A stretch of 64,000 bases of DNA from Sphingopyxis sp. JAI108 (GCF_013410105.1 NZ_JACCCJ010000001.1:1302001-1366000), one strand, 5' to 3'; positions 1 to 13,037 are shown, counted from the first letter of the stretch. Notes: a model not told the origin generated them from the sequence alone. Numbers and translations: made by a program.

Positions 1-161
1 TTGATTGCCATTGCCGTTCCCAGCACCGCGCCTGCGTTCGCGCCCGCGATCTCGAAGGCGAGCAGCCCGAGCGCGACGGTTGCGAGCCCGGTGCCGACGA
101 GCGCGATGATCTGCGCGAGGAAGAGGTGGCGGTAGGTGCGGTTGGCAAGCACGTCGAGCAT
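1..161 (-). CDS. MFS transporter, N-terminal part (runs off the window)
   Basis: The first 53 codons of a membrane protein are visible, starting at an ATG at 161 and running off the left edge. The translation opens MLDVLANRTYRHLFLAQ and continues into a hydrophobic Gly/Ala-rich helix, the usual first transmembrane segment of a major facilitator permease. It lies 58 bp downstream of the membrane-anchor gene in the same direction, at the end of the metal-efflux cluster. An efflux role for a metal or drug is an inference from position only; substrate cannot be judged from this fragment. Confidence 0.6.
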   Translation of the reverse strand, partial: MLDVLANRTYRHLFLAQIIALVGTGLATVALGLLAFEIAGANAGAVLGTAMAI

Positions 162-219
162 GACAAGTCCTGGCAATGGTCTCCGGCCAGACGCTGCCGG
201 CCGGAGGCAGACCGCGTCG

Positions 220-837
220 TCAGACGACGCGGCGCAGGTCGGTATAGGCGCCTTCGGTGCGCAACGTAATCGTGACCGGCCCGGCCGAGCGATTGCGCCA
301 GAACCAGCCATGCTTGCCGTCGAAGGCGGCGACAAGCTCACCGGACTCACCGGCGGTCTCCTTGCCCTTGCCGTAGCCGTGGTAATCGATGCCCGGTGCA
401 TCGGCGTGCGTGTCGAAATTGACGCGGCCACCTTCGACCGACCAGTTGAAGGTGAGGCGCGCGTTCTTCGCCATCGTCGCCTTGATCTCGGCGCCTTGGC
501 CCGGCGCGAGGGTCAGCTTCATCGTGTCCGAGCGCGGGGCTTCGGCCGCCGCGCCCACTGTCGCGACCTTTGCGGGTGCTGCCTGCGAAGCCGGGGCAAC
601 GGGCGCGGCGCCAGCGGTCGCATCGGCTGCGGCTTCCTCGGCAAGCTGGGCCTTGATCTCGCCCATCCGGGTGAGGCCGAGCTGACGGCCGATGCCCGTT
701 GGATCGATCGCATATTCGCTGGGGAGCACGACCGCGACGAGGATCGCGCCGGCGGCGGCGAACGCCAATGCGGTCGCTCTCAAAAGTTGACGGCTTGTTG
801 GCAAGTCTTCGATTTGGGGTTTCTGGCTGTTGAACAT
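220..837 (-). CDS. single-pass membrane anchor protein of the czc cluster
   Basis: A 205-residue protein with one hydrophobic segment at about residues 20-41, an Ala/Pro-rich linker at about 65-105, and a C-terminal domain of about 90 residues rich in Gly, His and aromatic residues (HGYGKGK, GKHGWFWRN). The topology suggests a short cytoplasmic tail and a periplasmic domain. A clear Shine-Dalgarno (AAAGGAAA) precedes the ATG. Proteins of this shape are commonly annotated as transmembrane anchor proteins beside hupE and czcCBA; the function is unknown. It follows hupE by 17 bp, so it is probably co-transcribed with the efflux genes. Confidence 0.65.
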   Translation of the reverse strand: MFNSQKPQIEDLPTSRQLLRATALAFAAAGAILVAVVLPSEYAIDPTGIGRQLGLTRMGEIKAQLAEEAAADATAGAAPVAPASQAAPAKVATVGAAAEAPRSDTMKLTLAPGQGAEIKATMAKNARLTFNWSVEGGRVNFDTHADAPGIDYHGYGKGKETAGESGELVAAFDGKHGWFWRNRSAGPVTITLRTEGAYTDLRRVV

Positions 838-854
838 GATGGATTTCCTTTGGG

Positions 855-1577
855 TTAGCTGATGACGTAGCCGGCGAGCTGGTAGCCGACGAGCACGAAG
901 CCCGCGGTCATCAGCAGCACATTGGCGGCGAAGGCATGGCGCATGAAACTCGGCGTGCGGCGCCAGAAGCCCATGACGATCAGGATAGCGCCGAGCGCCA
1001 GCAATTGCCCGATCTCGACCCCGATGTTGAAGGCGAGCAGGTTTGCGATCAGCCCTTCTTGCGCGATCTCGAACTCGATGATCTTGGTCGCCAAGCCAAA
1101 GCCGTGGAAGAAACCGAAGATCAGCGTGGCGGCCTTGGTGTTCGGCTGGACGCCGAACCAGCGCTGATAGGCGCCGAGATTGTCGAGCGCCTTATACACG
1201 ACGGACAGGCCGATAATCGCGTCGATGATATAGGCGTTGGCGCTGATGCCGGTGAGCACGCCGAACAGCATCGTCGTCGAATGGCCGATCGCGAACAGGG
1301 TCACATACAGCCCGATGTCCTTCATCCGGTAGAGAAAGAAGATGACGCCGAAGAGGAAGAGCAGATGGTCGTAGCCCGTGACCATATGCTTGGCGCCCAG
1401 ATAGACGAACGGCCAGAAGAGGACGCCGCTGCTTTCCTGGATATAGCCCTTGTCGCCCTCGGCGACATTATGCGCCCAGGCATCGGCGCCTGCCGCGAGC
1501 GTGAGTAGGGTCAGGCTTAGCGCGAGCAGGAGCCTCTGAAGATTTTTGCCCCGCGGGACGGTCGTCCGGATGAACAT
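855..1577 (-). CDS. hupE: HupE/UreJ family membrane protein
   Basis: A 240-residue protein with a signal peptide ending near residue 36 (DAWAHN) and about six transmembrane helices. Conserved His-containing helix motifs typical of HupE/UreJ proteins are present: YDHLLFLFG, AIGHST and FGFFHGFGLA. The family is linked to nickel or cobalt handling and is thought to act as a secondary permease. Here it sits 69 bp downstream of czcA and 17 bp before the anchor protein on the same strand, so a role in metal transport or sensing with the RND pump is likely. The transported ion cannot be read from sequence. Confidence 0.8.
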   Translation of the reverse strand: MFIRTTVPRGKNLQRLLLALSLTLLTLAAGADAWAHNVAEGDKGYIQESSGVLFWPFVYLGAKHMVTGYDHLLFLFGVIFFLYRMKDIGLYVTLFAIGHSTTMLFGVLTGISANAYIIDAIIGLSVVYKALDNLGAYQRWFGVQPNTKAATLIFGFFHGFGLATKIIEFEIAQEGLIANLLAFNIGVEIGQLLALGAILIVMGFWRRTPSFMRHAFAANVLLMTAGFVLVGYQLAGYVIS

Positions 1578-1646
1578 GCGGATATTCTCCTTGGTGATGG
1601 GTGCCCCGCGCGCCGCAAGGATGCGCGGGGCGAGCGGTCAGGCCGG

Positions 1647-6104
<4,458 letters not shown>

Positions 6105-6108
<4 letters not shown>

Positions 6109-7388
6109 CGTATCGTCTCCATTTTGGCAAGCAGGGGTGTGTGGCGGCCGGTCAAACGGTCGAGCCGGACGCCCAGAAGGTGAAAGCGGCGAAGCAACTC
6201 GATCCGCCGCGCCCGCGCGTCGGACACCGCCGCCTGCGCCTGCGAAAATTCGAGGAAGGTGAAAGCCGTGCCGCCGCGCGCTAGTCCGTCGCGGATCAGC
6301 CGCACCGCGCGCGTCGCGCTGGGCAGCACTTCGGCATCGATGCGCTTGACCTCGGACGCAATCAGCTGCCGATCCGCCACAATCTTGCCGATCTCTCGCT
6401 CGATCTCGACTCGTGTCACCGCGACATCGGCTTCGATGGCGCGCTTCTCGGCCTGCGCCCGCGCCACATTACCGCGATTGGCAGTTTTGGTGCCGAGCGG
6501 GATCGAGCCGCCGACCATCACCGCGACGTCATTGCCCTCGCCAAAGTGGCGAAGCCCGACCCGTCCGCTCGGATCGGCGACATTGCCGGCCTCGGCGAGT
6601 TTCACCTTGGCGTCGGCGGCTGCGAGTTCGGCCGCGAGAATGGCGACGTCGGCCGAATCCGCCTTTGGCGGCACGGCGAGATCGAGCGTCTCGAAAAGGG
6701 CGGGGTCGAGCTTGAAGTCGCCGCTGCCGCCCCACCAGGCCGCGAGATTATTACGCGCGTTCCGTGCACTTTCGCGCGCCTGTTCGAGCGCGATTTCGGC
6801 CTGCGCAACATTGGTCCGCGCGCGCTCGGCGGCGAACCACGGATCGAGCGCGCCGGTGACGCGCTTCACGACATCGAGTTCGACGCGCTGGAGATCGGCG
6901 AGGCGCGTCTCGGCGACGGGGATCGCGGCCTCGGTGGCCAGCGCCTCGACCCACGCCGCTTGCACGCGCGCGAGGCGATCGAGCAGGCGGACGCGGTTTT
7001 GCGCTCCGACGATCGCGACATCGGCCCGCGCCGCGCCGATACGCGCCTCGCGCTTGCCGCCGCGTTCCCACGTCCGCTCATACCAGCCGGTCGCCTGCGA
7101 CCGGTTCAGCGGCGAATAGGGTCCGGTCCCGGCGAAATCCTCGAAATCGATGCCGACGACATCGCGCGGACGGACGTCGGCCTGCAGGATGGCGGCGTCG
7201 GCGGCTTCGAGACGCGCGGCATTGGCAGCGATAGCGGGGTCGTTCGTCGCGACCCGCGAAAGCGCTTCGTCGAGGCCCAGAGTTTGCGCCGATGCAGGCT
7301 GCGCCACGAGGATAAGCAGGACCGCCCCGCAGAGCATGGCTCTACGCGCGGCACGCGCGCCGGAGCGCGCACGATGAAAGGAAAACAT
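6105..7388 (-). CDS. czcC: TolC family outer membrane protein (CzcC-like)
   Basis: Outer-membrane channel component of the Czc-type pump, 427 residues from the ATG at 7388. That start gives a clean signal peptide (basic residues 4-16, hydrophobic core, cleavage near QPASAQ). A longer GTG reading from 7427 is possible but adds a non-signal-like leader. Long Ala-rich helical stretches with two OEP-type repeats fit the TolC fold. It is the first of three overlapping genes czcC-czcB-czcA and lies about 60 bp downstream of the His-rich protein gene. Confidence 0.87.
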
Positions 7389-7447
7389 GAGATAGCGGCC
7401 TCGCTGAAAGGCATAGGAAAAGCCCACACCTCAGAAGGCGCGGGAAC

Positions 7448-7855
7448 TCAGACGGTCAGCGAGGTGCTTCTGGGAGGTCGTTCGGGTCCGGGCGATCGCA
7501 GCCCGACGATATGTCGTTCTCGAATCGCCTGGTGCAGACTGGCGAGCGACGTGCGGGCTTCGCCCGCAGCGGCTTCGGGGACGAGCAGATTGGGGCCGCT
7601 GTCGCCATGATGATGATGACCTCCACCGGCGCGATCGCCGGGCTCATCCTCGCCATCAGAGGTGTCTTCATGATGCTCGGCGTGCGCGTCATCATTATCA
7701 TGGACGGTGTCGACCGAGAAACTGGCCGGGTCATCATGATCGTGCGCGATCATCAGTCCCGGCGCGTGCTGAATCTGGTTCGCCGCTTTGGCCGGAATTG
7801 TTGCCGCATAGAACAGCATAAGCGCAACGCATAGCGCGGCTATCAGGCGATCCAT
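7448..7855 (-). CDS. His/Asp-rich exported protein heading the czc cluster
   Basis: The ATG at 7855 gives a 135-residue protein with a good signal peptide (MDRLIAALCVALMLF, cleavage after IPAKA). A longer frame from a TTG at 7915 exists but hides this signal, so I prefer the ATG. Residues about 35-95 are very rich in His, Asp and Glu (AHDHDD, AEHHED, GGHHHHGD). Such a stretch can bind divalent metals, so this could be a periplasmic metal scavenger or a CzcI/CzcE-like accessory. That role is inferred from composition and from its place as first gene upstream of czcCBA. No catalytic motif is visible. Confidence 0.65.
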   Translation of the reverse strand: MDRLIAALCVALMLFYAATIPAKAANQIQHAPGLMIAHDHDDPASFSVDTVHDNDDAHAEHHEDTSDGEDEPGDRAGGGHHHHGDSGPNLLVPEAAAGEARTSLASLHQAIRERHIVGLRSPGPERPPRSTSLTV

Positions 7856-8005
7856 GGCAGAAGCGAGCGGGTTCGTCACGGCTAAGCGTGTAATCGCGGG
7901 TGTGGCGATTGACAAGCATGGGCAATTTGGAGACCCGATGTTCGGAATTACCCCTTCAAGGCCGGAAGGCGCGATGTCTTCTGCCGGCCGTTTTCAGCTT
8001 AGCGC

Positions 8006-8465
8006 TTACCAGGAGGGATGAAAATGACCTTCGAGGGCGTGGTCGCCGCCAGGATACCAGAACCGGGCGAATGTTACCGGCACGTCGTCGTTCCATGTTC
8101 GCCGCTCCACGACCAGGCAGGCTTTGCCGGGGTCGATGCCGAGATGGTCTGCAAGCTTCCTATCGGCATTCTGCGCAGAAATCATATGCTTGGCCTCGGT
8201 CCAGGGCACATGCGCGAGAAGCCATTGGCCGGGACTGACCGTTTCGAGCGGCTGACAAGTAATCTGCGGCGCCGCCTCGATATTGATCAGGCGCTCCTCC
8301 AGCTGGAACGGCCGGTCGTCGCACAAATGCAGGCACAGCATGCGGATCGCTGGCGTGCCGGCGGAAAGGCCAAGATCGCTCCGGGCCGACCAGTCCGGTT
8401 CGGCCATGGCGCAATCGAGCAGGCGATAGCTATACACGCCCCCTTCGCGTTGCACCGCGTCCGAC
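8006..8465 (-). pseudogene. hutC-type GntR regulator, 5'-truncated (UTRA domain only)
   Basis: About 150 codons encode only the C-terminal ligand-binding UTRA domain of a HutC-like histidine-utilisation repressor. Recognisable pieces are SDLGLSAGTPAIRMLCLHL, PFQLEERLIN, NADRKLADHLGI and the end FWYPGGDHALEGHFHPSW. The N-terminal winged-helix DNA-binding domain, normally about 70 residues, is missing. Upstream of about 8465 the sequence belongs to a different gene, so the 5' part was lost by deletion. The remaining UTRA reading frame is intact, but there is no evident ribosome binding site and no hut genes are nearby, so I treat it as a relic. Confidence 0.75.
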
Positions 8466-8897
8466 GCATCCCTGGTTGAAACCGCACTCCGGGACGTATG
8501 TCGACCAGATGGTGATCATTTGGATATCTGGAGGCTTCCATCATGGCCCTTTCGACAGAAAGGGGAGACGGGGCCATGAGCTCATAATCTGTCCAAAGCG
8601 TCGCGCCCAAGAATCGCACGTCGCCGATCGTCACGGCGGCATCCATGAGGAAGTGGACGTGCAATTCACCTGCTAGAGATTCGGCTTTAGTGGCCTCTTC
8701 AGGAAGCAAACGGGCGTACCATTCATGATTGCCGGGAACATATACCACAGGGCGGCCGCTGGCTCGCTCCGCAAGCCAGCGGACCCCTTCAGACGCCACA
8801 TGGATTTCGCCTGCCGCAATAATGACATGTTGCCAAGATGTTCTCAACGGCGCGCTTGACGGCGGCCGATCAAAATGGCAATCGCCGCCGACCTTGG
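8466..8897 (-). pseudogene. metallophosphoesterase remnant, degraded and 3'-truncated
   Basis: The minus strand encodes pieces of a calcineurin-like metallophosphoesterase: GDCHFD (metal-binding D-x-H), a second block AGEIHVASEGVRWLAE where the family normally has GD, and VVYVPGNHEWY with the NHE motif, followed by FLGATLWTDYEL. No proper start codon or ribosome site lies in front of it, a key Asp is replaced by Glu, and the reading breaks off at about 8466 where hutC sequence begins in another frame. These features together indicate a non-functional remnant. The codons at the 5' end abut tRNA-Gly. Confidence 0.7.
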
Positions 8898-8901
8898 CGA
8901 T

Positions 8902-8975
8902 GCGGGTATAGCATAGTGGTAATGCTCTAGCCTTCCAAGCTAGCTAGGCGGGTTCGATTCCCGCTACCCGCTCCA
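8902..8975 (+). tRNA. tRNA-Gly (anticodon TCC)
   Basis: A 74-nt cloverleaf with acceptor stem GCGGGTA pairing with TACCCGC, anticodon stem CTAGC/GCTAG around the loop CTTCCAA, T-arm GCGGG-TTCGATT-CCCGC, discriminator T and encoded CCA end. The anticodon is TCC, reading GGA and GGG glycine codons. Confidence 0.95.
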
Positions 8976-9169
8976 AGCCTTCTGAACCACCGACACCGGC
9001 AGGTCTGACTGTTCGCCGTAAGCTTCCACAATGTTTTCGACGGTTCCGTCTGGTTTGGGGTCGCGTTCGCCATGTGCTTCCCCCGATGCGGCGGGACGCC
9101 GCATATCGCTAGGCTGGCGCGGACTTAGGGTATAGAGCGGCTATGGGACGAAAGCCCCGGGGAGGGTGA

Positions 9170-9586
9170 ATGAAGCGGTTGGTTGCTCTGGCTCTGTTCG
9201 CTGCGATGACTCCGGCCGACAGCGCGGCCTTTCAAGCGCGCGAGAGCCTCGCGGGTGGCAATTCCTATTATAATCAGTGCGTAGCGGCGGCGAAATACGA
9301 TAGCGCCTGCATCGGATATTTCATGGGAATCGCCGATGCGCCGGTGATGAACGCGGAGAAATCGCCCGAGGAGGCCATTTACTGCCTGCCGGCCGGGGCG
9401 ACCTATGAGCAGAACAGGGAAGTGTTCCACAAATATCTTCGGGGCAATCCGGAGATCCGGCAGGTATCGACGCATCTGCTGTTCATGATCGCGATGAACA
9501 CGTCCTTTCCTTGCAAGAGCTCGCCCAGTCTCTCGGTGGACCGGGCCACGGGCGAAGTGTTCATGTCGGCGCCCAAGGCGCAATAA
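9170..9586 (+). CDS. Rap1a/Tai-like exported protein
   Basis: A 138-residue protein with a short signal peptide (MKRLVALALFAAMTPADSAA). The mature part has spaced cysteines and motifs that resemble the Rap1a/Tai immunity-protein domain: YYNQC, ACIGYFMGIADA, YCLPAGATYEQ, VFHKYLRG, and a final FPC. Members of this family neutralise type VI secretion amidase effectors, but many homologues in alphaproteobacteria stand alone without an effector. No effector or secretion gene is near, so a general periplasmic role is equally possible. The gene has a GGGAGGG ribosome site. Confidence 0.6.
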   Translation: MKRLVALALFAAMTPADSAAFQARESLAGGNSYYNQCVAAAKYDSACIGYFMGIADAPVMNAEKSPEEAIYCLPAGATYEQNREVFHKYLRGNPEIRQVSTHLLFMIAMNTSFPCKSSPSLSVDRATGEVFMSAPKAQ

Positions 9587-9657
9587 GGATGCGACCGGGA
9601 AATTGAGGGCGAGCTTTCCGCGCCGCGTCGATCCGTTGCAGGATTTCCCTTCCGATA

Positions 9658-10161
9658 TCAGCGCGCAGGTTCGATCGCGAGCAATTCGACCGTGAACAGC
9701 AGGGTCGCGCCGCCGGGGATCGGGCCCTTTCCGTCGGGGCCGTAGGCGATCTGCCAGGGGATTGCGAATTCGACCTTGTCGCCGACACCCATCAATTGGA
9801 CACCCTCTTGCCAGCCGTCGATCACGCGATTGAGCGGAAAGGTCGCCGGTTCGCCGCGTGCGACCGAACTGTCGAACTCGCGGCCGTCGGCGAAGGTGCC
9901 GACATAATGGACCGTCACCTCATCCGCCGGGCCGGGGTGTGCGCCGCTGCCGTCGCCGGCGACGCGGCGCCAGCGAAGTCCGCTCGGGGTCACGCGCCAG
10001 CCATCGGCGCCGTTTCGTTCGGCGAGGGCGGCCATCTGTTTGTTCAGATAGGCGGTTCCTTGTGTCGCAGGCGCTTCCCCGGGCTGCGCCAACGCTGCAG
10101 CGGAAAGGCACAGGGCGATTGCGGCAGCCGCGAGCGGCCGGTTGGGCGATGGCATAGGCAT
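9658..10161 (-). CDS. FKBP-type peptidyl-prolyl cis-trans isomerase
   Basis: The protein is 167 residues from the ATG at 10161, preceded by the ribosome site GAGGGAG. A signal peptide (residues 1-26, ending AALAQ) directs it to the periplasm. The FKBP fold is clear from VTVHYVGTFADGREFDSS, PLNRVIDGWQEGVQLMGVGD, the FAIPWQIAYG stretch and PGGATLLFTVELL. Conserved aromatic residues of the prolyl pocket (Tyr, Phe, Asp, Trp) are present, so it should catalyse proline isomerisation during folding of exported proteins. It ends 71 bp from the convergent Rap1a-like gene. Confidence 0.9.
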   Translation of the reverse strand: MPMPSPNRPLAAAAIALCLSAAALAQPGEAPATQGTAYLNKQMAALAERNGADGWRVTPSGLRWRRVAGDGSGAHPGPADEVTVHYVGTFADGREFDSSVARGEPATFPLNRVIDGWQEGVQLMGVGDKVEFAIPWQIAYGPDGKGPIPGGATLLFTVELLAIEPAR

Positions 10162-10234
10162 GAAACTCCCTCGAAAGATGTCCGCATAAACGCATCGCGA
10201 GCACGATAGGCAAGGGGCTATCTGCCGGAAGGCC

Positions 10235-10259
10235 GGAACTTTCGCGCAGGGGCGTCGTT
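10235..10259 (+). promoter_or_regulatory. EcfG-type general-stress sigma factor promoter
   Basis: GGAAC at 10235-10239, then 16 bases, then CGTT at 10256-10259. This fits the consensus GGAAC-N16/17-CGTT of EcfG sigma factors of alphaproteobacteria. The only gene downstream on this strand is the DUF1328 peptide, whose homologues are typical general-stress genes. The match is visible; use of the promoter is inferred. The leader would be about 100 nt. Confidence 0.6.
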
Positions 10260-10371
10260 GTCCTTTCGTATCGACAATCAGAGATTTGAGGCGCGGCCCC
10301 CGGCCGTTTCCCCCTCGAAAGCCGTGGGCTTTCGAAGCCGGTGCCGCGCGCAAATGCCAAGGAGACTTCAG

Positions 10372-10545
10372 ATGTTCAAATGGGCTTTGATCTTCGCCGT
10401 GATCGCGCTGGTCGCCGCAGTGCTCGGCTTTGGCGGCGTCGCCGGTGCGGCAGCGGGTGTCGCCAAGATCCTGTTTTTCGTCGGCCTGGCGCTCGTCGTG
10501 CTGTTCCTGATCCTCGGTTCGGCCGCCGCGCGGAAAATAACGTAA
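10372..10545 (+). CDS. DUF1328 small membrane protein
   Basis: A 57-residue protein from the ATG at 10372, behind the ribosome site AAGGAGA. It has two hydrophobic segments separated by a Gly/Ala-rich turn: [19 protein letters not shown], then [20 protein letters not shown]. This is the DUF1328 (YtjA-like) pattern of very small inner-membrane proteins, often induced by general or osmotic stress; the molecular function is unknown. A longer in-frame start at 10258 has no ribosome site and overlaps the promoter. A strong hairpin terminator follows 9 bp after the stop. Confidence 0.85.
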   Translation: MFKWALIFAVIALVAAVLGFGGVAGAAAGVAKILFFVGLALVVLFLILGSAAARKIT

Positions 10546-10554
10546 AAAAATCGG

Positions 10555-10588
10555 AACGCGGCGGGAACCATCAGCGGCCCGCCGCGTT
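10555..10588 (+). terminator. rho-independent terminator after DUF1328 gene
   Basis: An 11-bp perfect stem, AACGCGGCGGG pairing with CCCGCCGCGTT, closes a loop of about 12 nt and runs into a short T tract. It lies directly after the DUF1328 stop codon. Confidence 0.7.
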
Positions 10589-10652
10589 TCATCTACCTGC
10601 TTGATCGAAAGAATGAGCAGGATATGACTTCTGTCTTCGGACGAAGTCTAGG

Positions 10653-10682
10653 GAGCCCCGCCGCAGAAATGCGACGGGGCTT
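10653..10682 (-). terminator. hairpin at the 3' end of the DUF885 gene
   Basis: AGCCCCGCCGC and GCGACGGGGCTT form an 11-bp stem with one wobble around a short AGAAAT loop, 9 bp beyond the DUF885 stop. There is no strong T run on the minus strand, so termination is likely but not certain; it may work in both directions. Confidence 0.45.
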
Positions 10683-10690
10683 ACTCGTTT

Positions 10691-12508
10691 CTAGGCGGGA
10701 AAGGCTTCTCGGACGCGGCGTTCGAGCACTGCGAGCGGGATGCGACCCGCGCCCAGCACGACATCGTGGAAGCGTTTGATGTCATAGCCCGGACGCTTCG
10801 ATACCTCATCGCGCGCTCTGCTGATCGCGATCTGGCCGACCTTGTACGAACACGCCTGCCCCGGATAGACGATATAGCGGTCGATTTCGGTGCGCGACGC
10901 GCTCGGCGAGTTCGACGAATTTTCGACCATATAGTCGATCGCCTGTTCGCGGCTCCACCCCATCGAATGAAGCCCGGTATCGACGACGAGGCGCGACGCG
11001 CGAAAGGCATAAGAGGCGAGGTAGCCGATCTTGCCGAGCGGATCGTCGTCATACATGCCAAGCTCTTCGGCCACCTGCTCGGCGTAGAGGCCCCAGCCTT
11101 CGCCATAGGCGGTGACCGACGCCGCCTGCCGGTAGAGCGGCAGTTCGCTGTCCTCGAACTTCAGTGCCCCTTCGAACAAATGACCCGGCGCGCCCTCGTG
11201 ATAGGCGAGCGTGGGGAGCGTGTAGCGCGGCCATTCGGCGGTATCGCGCAGGTTGATGAAGAAGATGCCGGGGCGCGAGCCGTCGGGGGTGCCGGCCTGC
11301 GCCGAACCGCCGGGCGCGCCGATCTCGATCTCTGGAGGGACGCGCCGGATTTCATAGGGCGCCTTGGGCAAGTGGCTGAACACCTGCGGCAGGCGGCCGC
11401 GAATCTTGACGAGCAGGCCGTTCAAATAGGCGAGCATCTCGGCGCGGCCGGCGTCGTCGTTCGCGAAGAGCTGGCCCTCTGCCTTGCCGAGAGCGTTTAG
11501 CCGGTCGCGGATGCTGCCCTTCGTATAGCCCTGCGCCTTGAGCAGCGTGTCTATCCGCGACGTCAGGTCGGCGACCTGCTCGCGGCCGATGCGATGGATT
11601 TCGGCGGCACCGAGGTTCGTCGTCGTATGCTGTGCGAGCGTCGCGGCATAATAGGCCTCGCCATCGGGCAGGCGCGCGACGCCGGCGTCTATCCCCGCTC
11701 GGGGCAAGAGTTCGGTCAGCGCGTCGATCTGTCGTGTCAGCGCGGCGCGGATCGGCCCTTCGAACACCGCCGCCGCGCGCTCGCCATAGCCCGACAGGCC
11801 GATGACGGCGCTCCGTTTCGCGATCGACGCGACGAGCGTCTTGTCCGCGACGTCGCCGTCGCGCAGGCGGCCGAGCTGCTGAAGCGCCTGGTCGAGGATG
11901 AACCGCGGTGCGACGACGCCCATCGCGGCATTCGCCTTGACGATTTCGGTGTCGGTGTCGAACAACGCGGGGATCGCCTGGAGCCGCAGCATGTAGGCGT
12001 CGGCATCGGCCTTTGTCGCGACCGGATGCTGGCTGTCAAGGAATGTGCTTACCCCGGTGTAAAAGCCGCCGAGCTGGGTAACGCCATAGGGGCCGGGGCG
12101 GTGGCCGAAGCCGCCGGTATGATAGGGGAAGCGCGCGAGCCGCTGCCGCGTGACGAGGTCGAATTCGGCGCTGTCGTGCGCGATGCGCGCCGCCTCGCCG
12201 AGCGTATCGCCCTTGATCGCGCGGACGGCAGCGAGGTCGCGGTCGATCTGGCGGGTCCGCGCCTCGCGCGCGGCAGGCGACCAGTCGGGAAATTGCGCGC
12301 GGAGCGCGGCGCGGACGCCGGTGTCGATGCCGAGCGAGGTGGCGCGCGTCGGCTCGTCGCGCAGCCCCTGTTCGAATTGGGCGGAAAGCAGCGCATCGAG
12401 GCGCGCGTCGCCGTTTTCTTGCGCCCATGCGGGGCGTGCGATCGATGCGACGGCAAGGCCGCCCATCGCCGCGAGAATGGTCCGTCGATCGGGCGCCGTG
12501 TCGGTCAT
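10691..12508 (-). CDS. DUF885 family putative zinc peptidase, Tat-exported
   Basis: The 605-residue protein starts at the ATG at 12508, behind a very good ribosome site (GGAGGGAG). The N-terminus has a twin-arginine signal (RRTILAAMGGLAVASIA, cleavage near RPAWAQ), so export through Tat is likely. The body fits the DUF885 family; a HEGAPGH motif at about residues 437-443 resembles the HExxxxH zinc site of metallopeptidases, with a downstream Glu-rich helix (GEGWGLYAEQVAEELG) supplying the third ligand. It is probably a periplasmic carboxypeptidase-like enzyme with unknown substrate. It is single-gene and divergent from the small membrane protein at 12724. Confidence 0.82.
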   Translation of the reverse strand: MTDTAPDRRTILAAMGGLAVASIARPAWAQENGDARLDALLSAQFEQGLRDEPTRATSLGIDTGVRAALRAQFPDWSPAAREARTRQIDRDLAAVRAIKGDTLGEAARIAHDSAEFDLVTRQRLARFPYHTGGFGHRPGPYGVTQLGGFYTGVSTFLDSQHPVATKADADAYMLRLQAIPALFDTDTEIVKANAAMGVVAPRFILDQALQQLGRLRDGDVADKTLVASIAKRSAVIGLSGYGERAAAVFEGPIRAALTRQIDALTELLPRAGIDAGVARLPDGEAYYAATLAQHTTTNLGAAEIHRIGREQVADLTSRIDTLLKAQGYTKGSIRDRLNALGKAEGQLFANDDAGRAEMLAYLNGLLVKIRGRLPQVFSHLPKAPYEIRRVPPEIEIGAPGGSAQAGTPDGSRPGIFFINLRDTAEWPRYTLPTLAYHEGAPGHLFEGALKFEDSELPLYRQAASVTAYGEGWGLYAEQVAEELGMYDDDPLGKIGYLASYAFRASRLVVDTGLHSMGWSREQAIDYMVENSSNSPSASRTEIDRYIVYPGQACSYKVGQIAISRARDEVSKRPGYDIKRFHDVVLGAGRIPLAVLERRVREAFPA

Positions 12509-12723
12509 GCGATTCTCCCTCCTGCTTTTACGGCGCGAGCGTAGGGGCAGTGCATCGCCGCCGCAACATGCTGAGGCTGCTGTGAAACTTTCGGTGCCGC
12601 AGCCGGGCGCCGGTTCGCTGACCCGTCCAACTTCCGCGATGAACGGCATGTGGTGGGGGGATCGATGCTGGCCGCTGATTCGTTGATCGGCGGTAGGGAC
12701 ATGTTCCAATGACGGAGAATGAA

Positions 12724-12954
12724 ATGAGAATATTCAAAAAGACGGCGATAACTTTCGCGGCCCTGTCGGTCGTTGCTGCCCCGGTCGCGGCCTCGGCCGC
12801 ATCGAGCGCGCCGCGCGCGGCGTCGGTCGCTGCGGGAGCAAACGAGCTTGAGGGCAATTCGAGCTGGATCATCGGGCTTGTCGGCCTGCTGGTCGGCGTT
12901 GGCGCGATCATCCTCGTCGCCGATAATGACGAAGATTCACCCGTCAGTCCCTGA
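12724..12954 (+). CDS. small exported/membrane protein, function unknown
   Basis: A 76-residue protein starting at the ATG at 12724, chosen because GGAG lies seven bases before it; an in-frame ATG at 12709 lacks such a site. It has a signal peptide (MRIFKKTAITFAALSVVAAPVAASA), a short Ala/Ser linker and one C-terminal transmembrane helix (SWIIGLVGLLVGVGAIILVA) ending in the acidic tail DNDEDSPVSP. Proteins of this shape are common in sphingomonads and have no known role. Confidence 0.65.
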   Translation: MRIFKKTAITFAALSVVAAPVAASAASSAPRAASVAAGANELEGNSSWIIGLVGLLVGVGAIILVADNDEDSPVSP

Positions 12955-13037
12955 CGATGGTGGTTCGGGGCCGGTCCGTGACTTTGGTGCGGATCGGCCC
13001 CGTCCGCTTGCGCGCCCATGAACGGCGCGCCCTTTCT

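Noticed and set aside
7600..7720. Run of GATGATGATG/CATCATCAT-type triplets
   Set aside because: Looks like a short tandem repeat but is simply the His/Asp-rich coding stretch of the exported protein.
7856..7915. TTG-start extension of the His-rich protein
   Set aside because: It places 20 extra residues before an otherwise normal signal peptide; the ATG at 7855 is preferred.
8902..9169. Possible integration site at the 3' end of tRNA-Gly
   Set aside because: No direct repeat of the tRNA 3' end, integrase or phage gene is visible on either side; the 194 bp up to the next gene show nothing clear.
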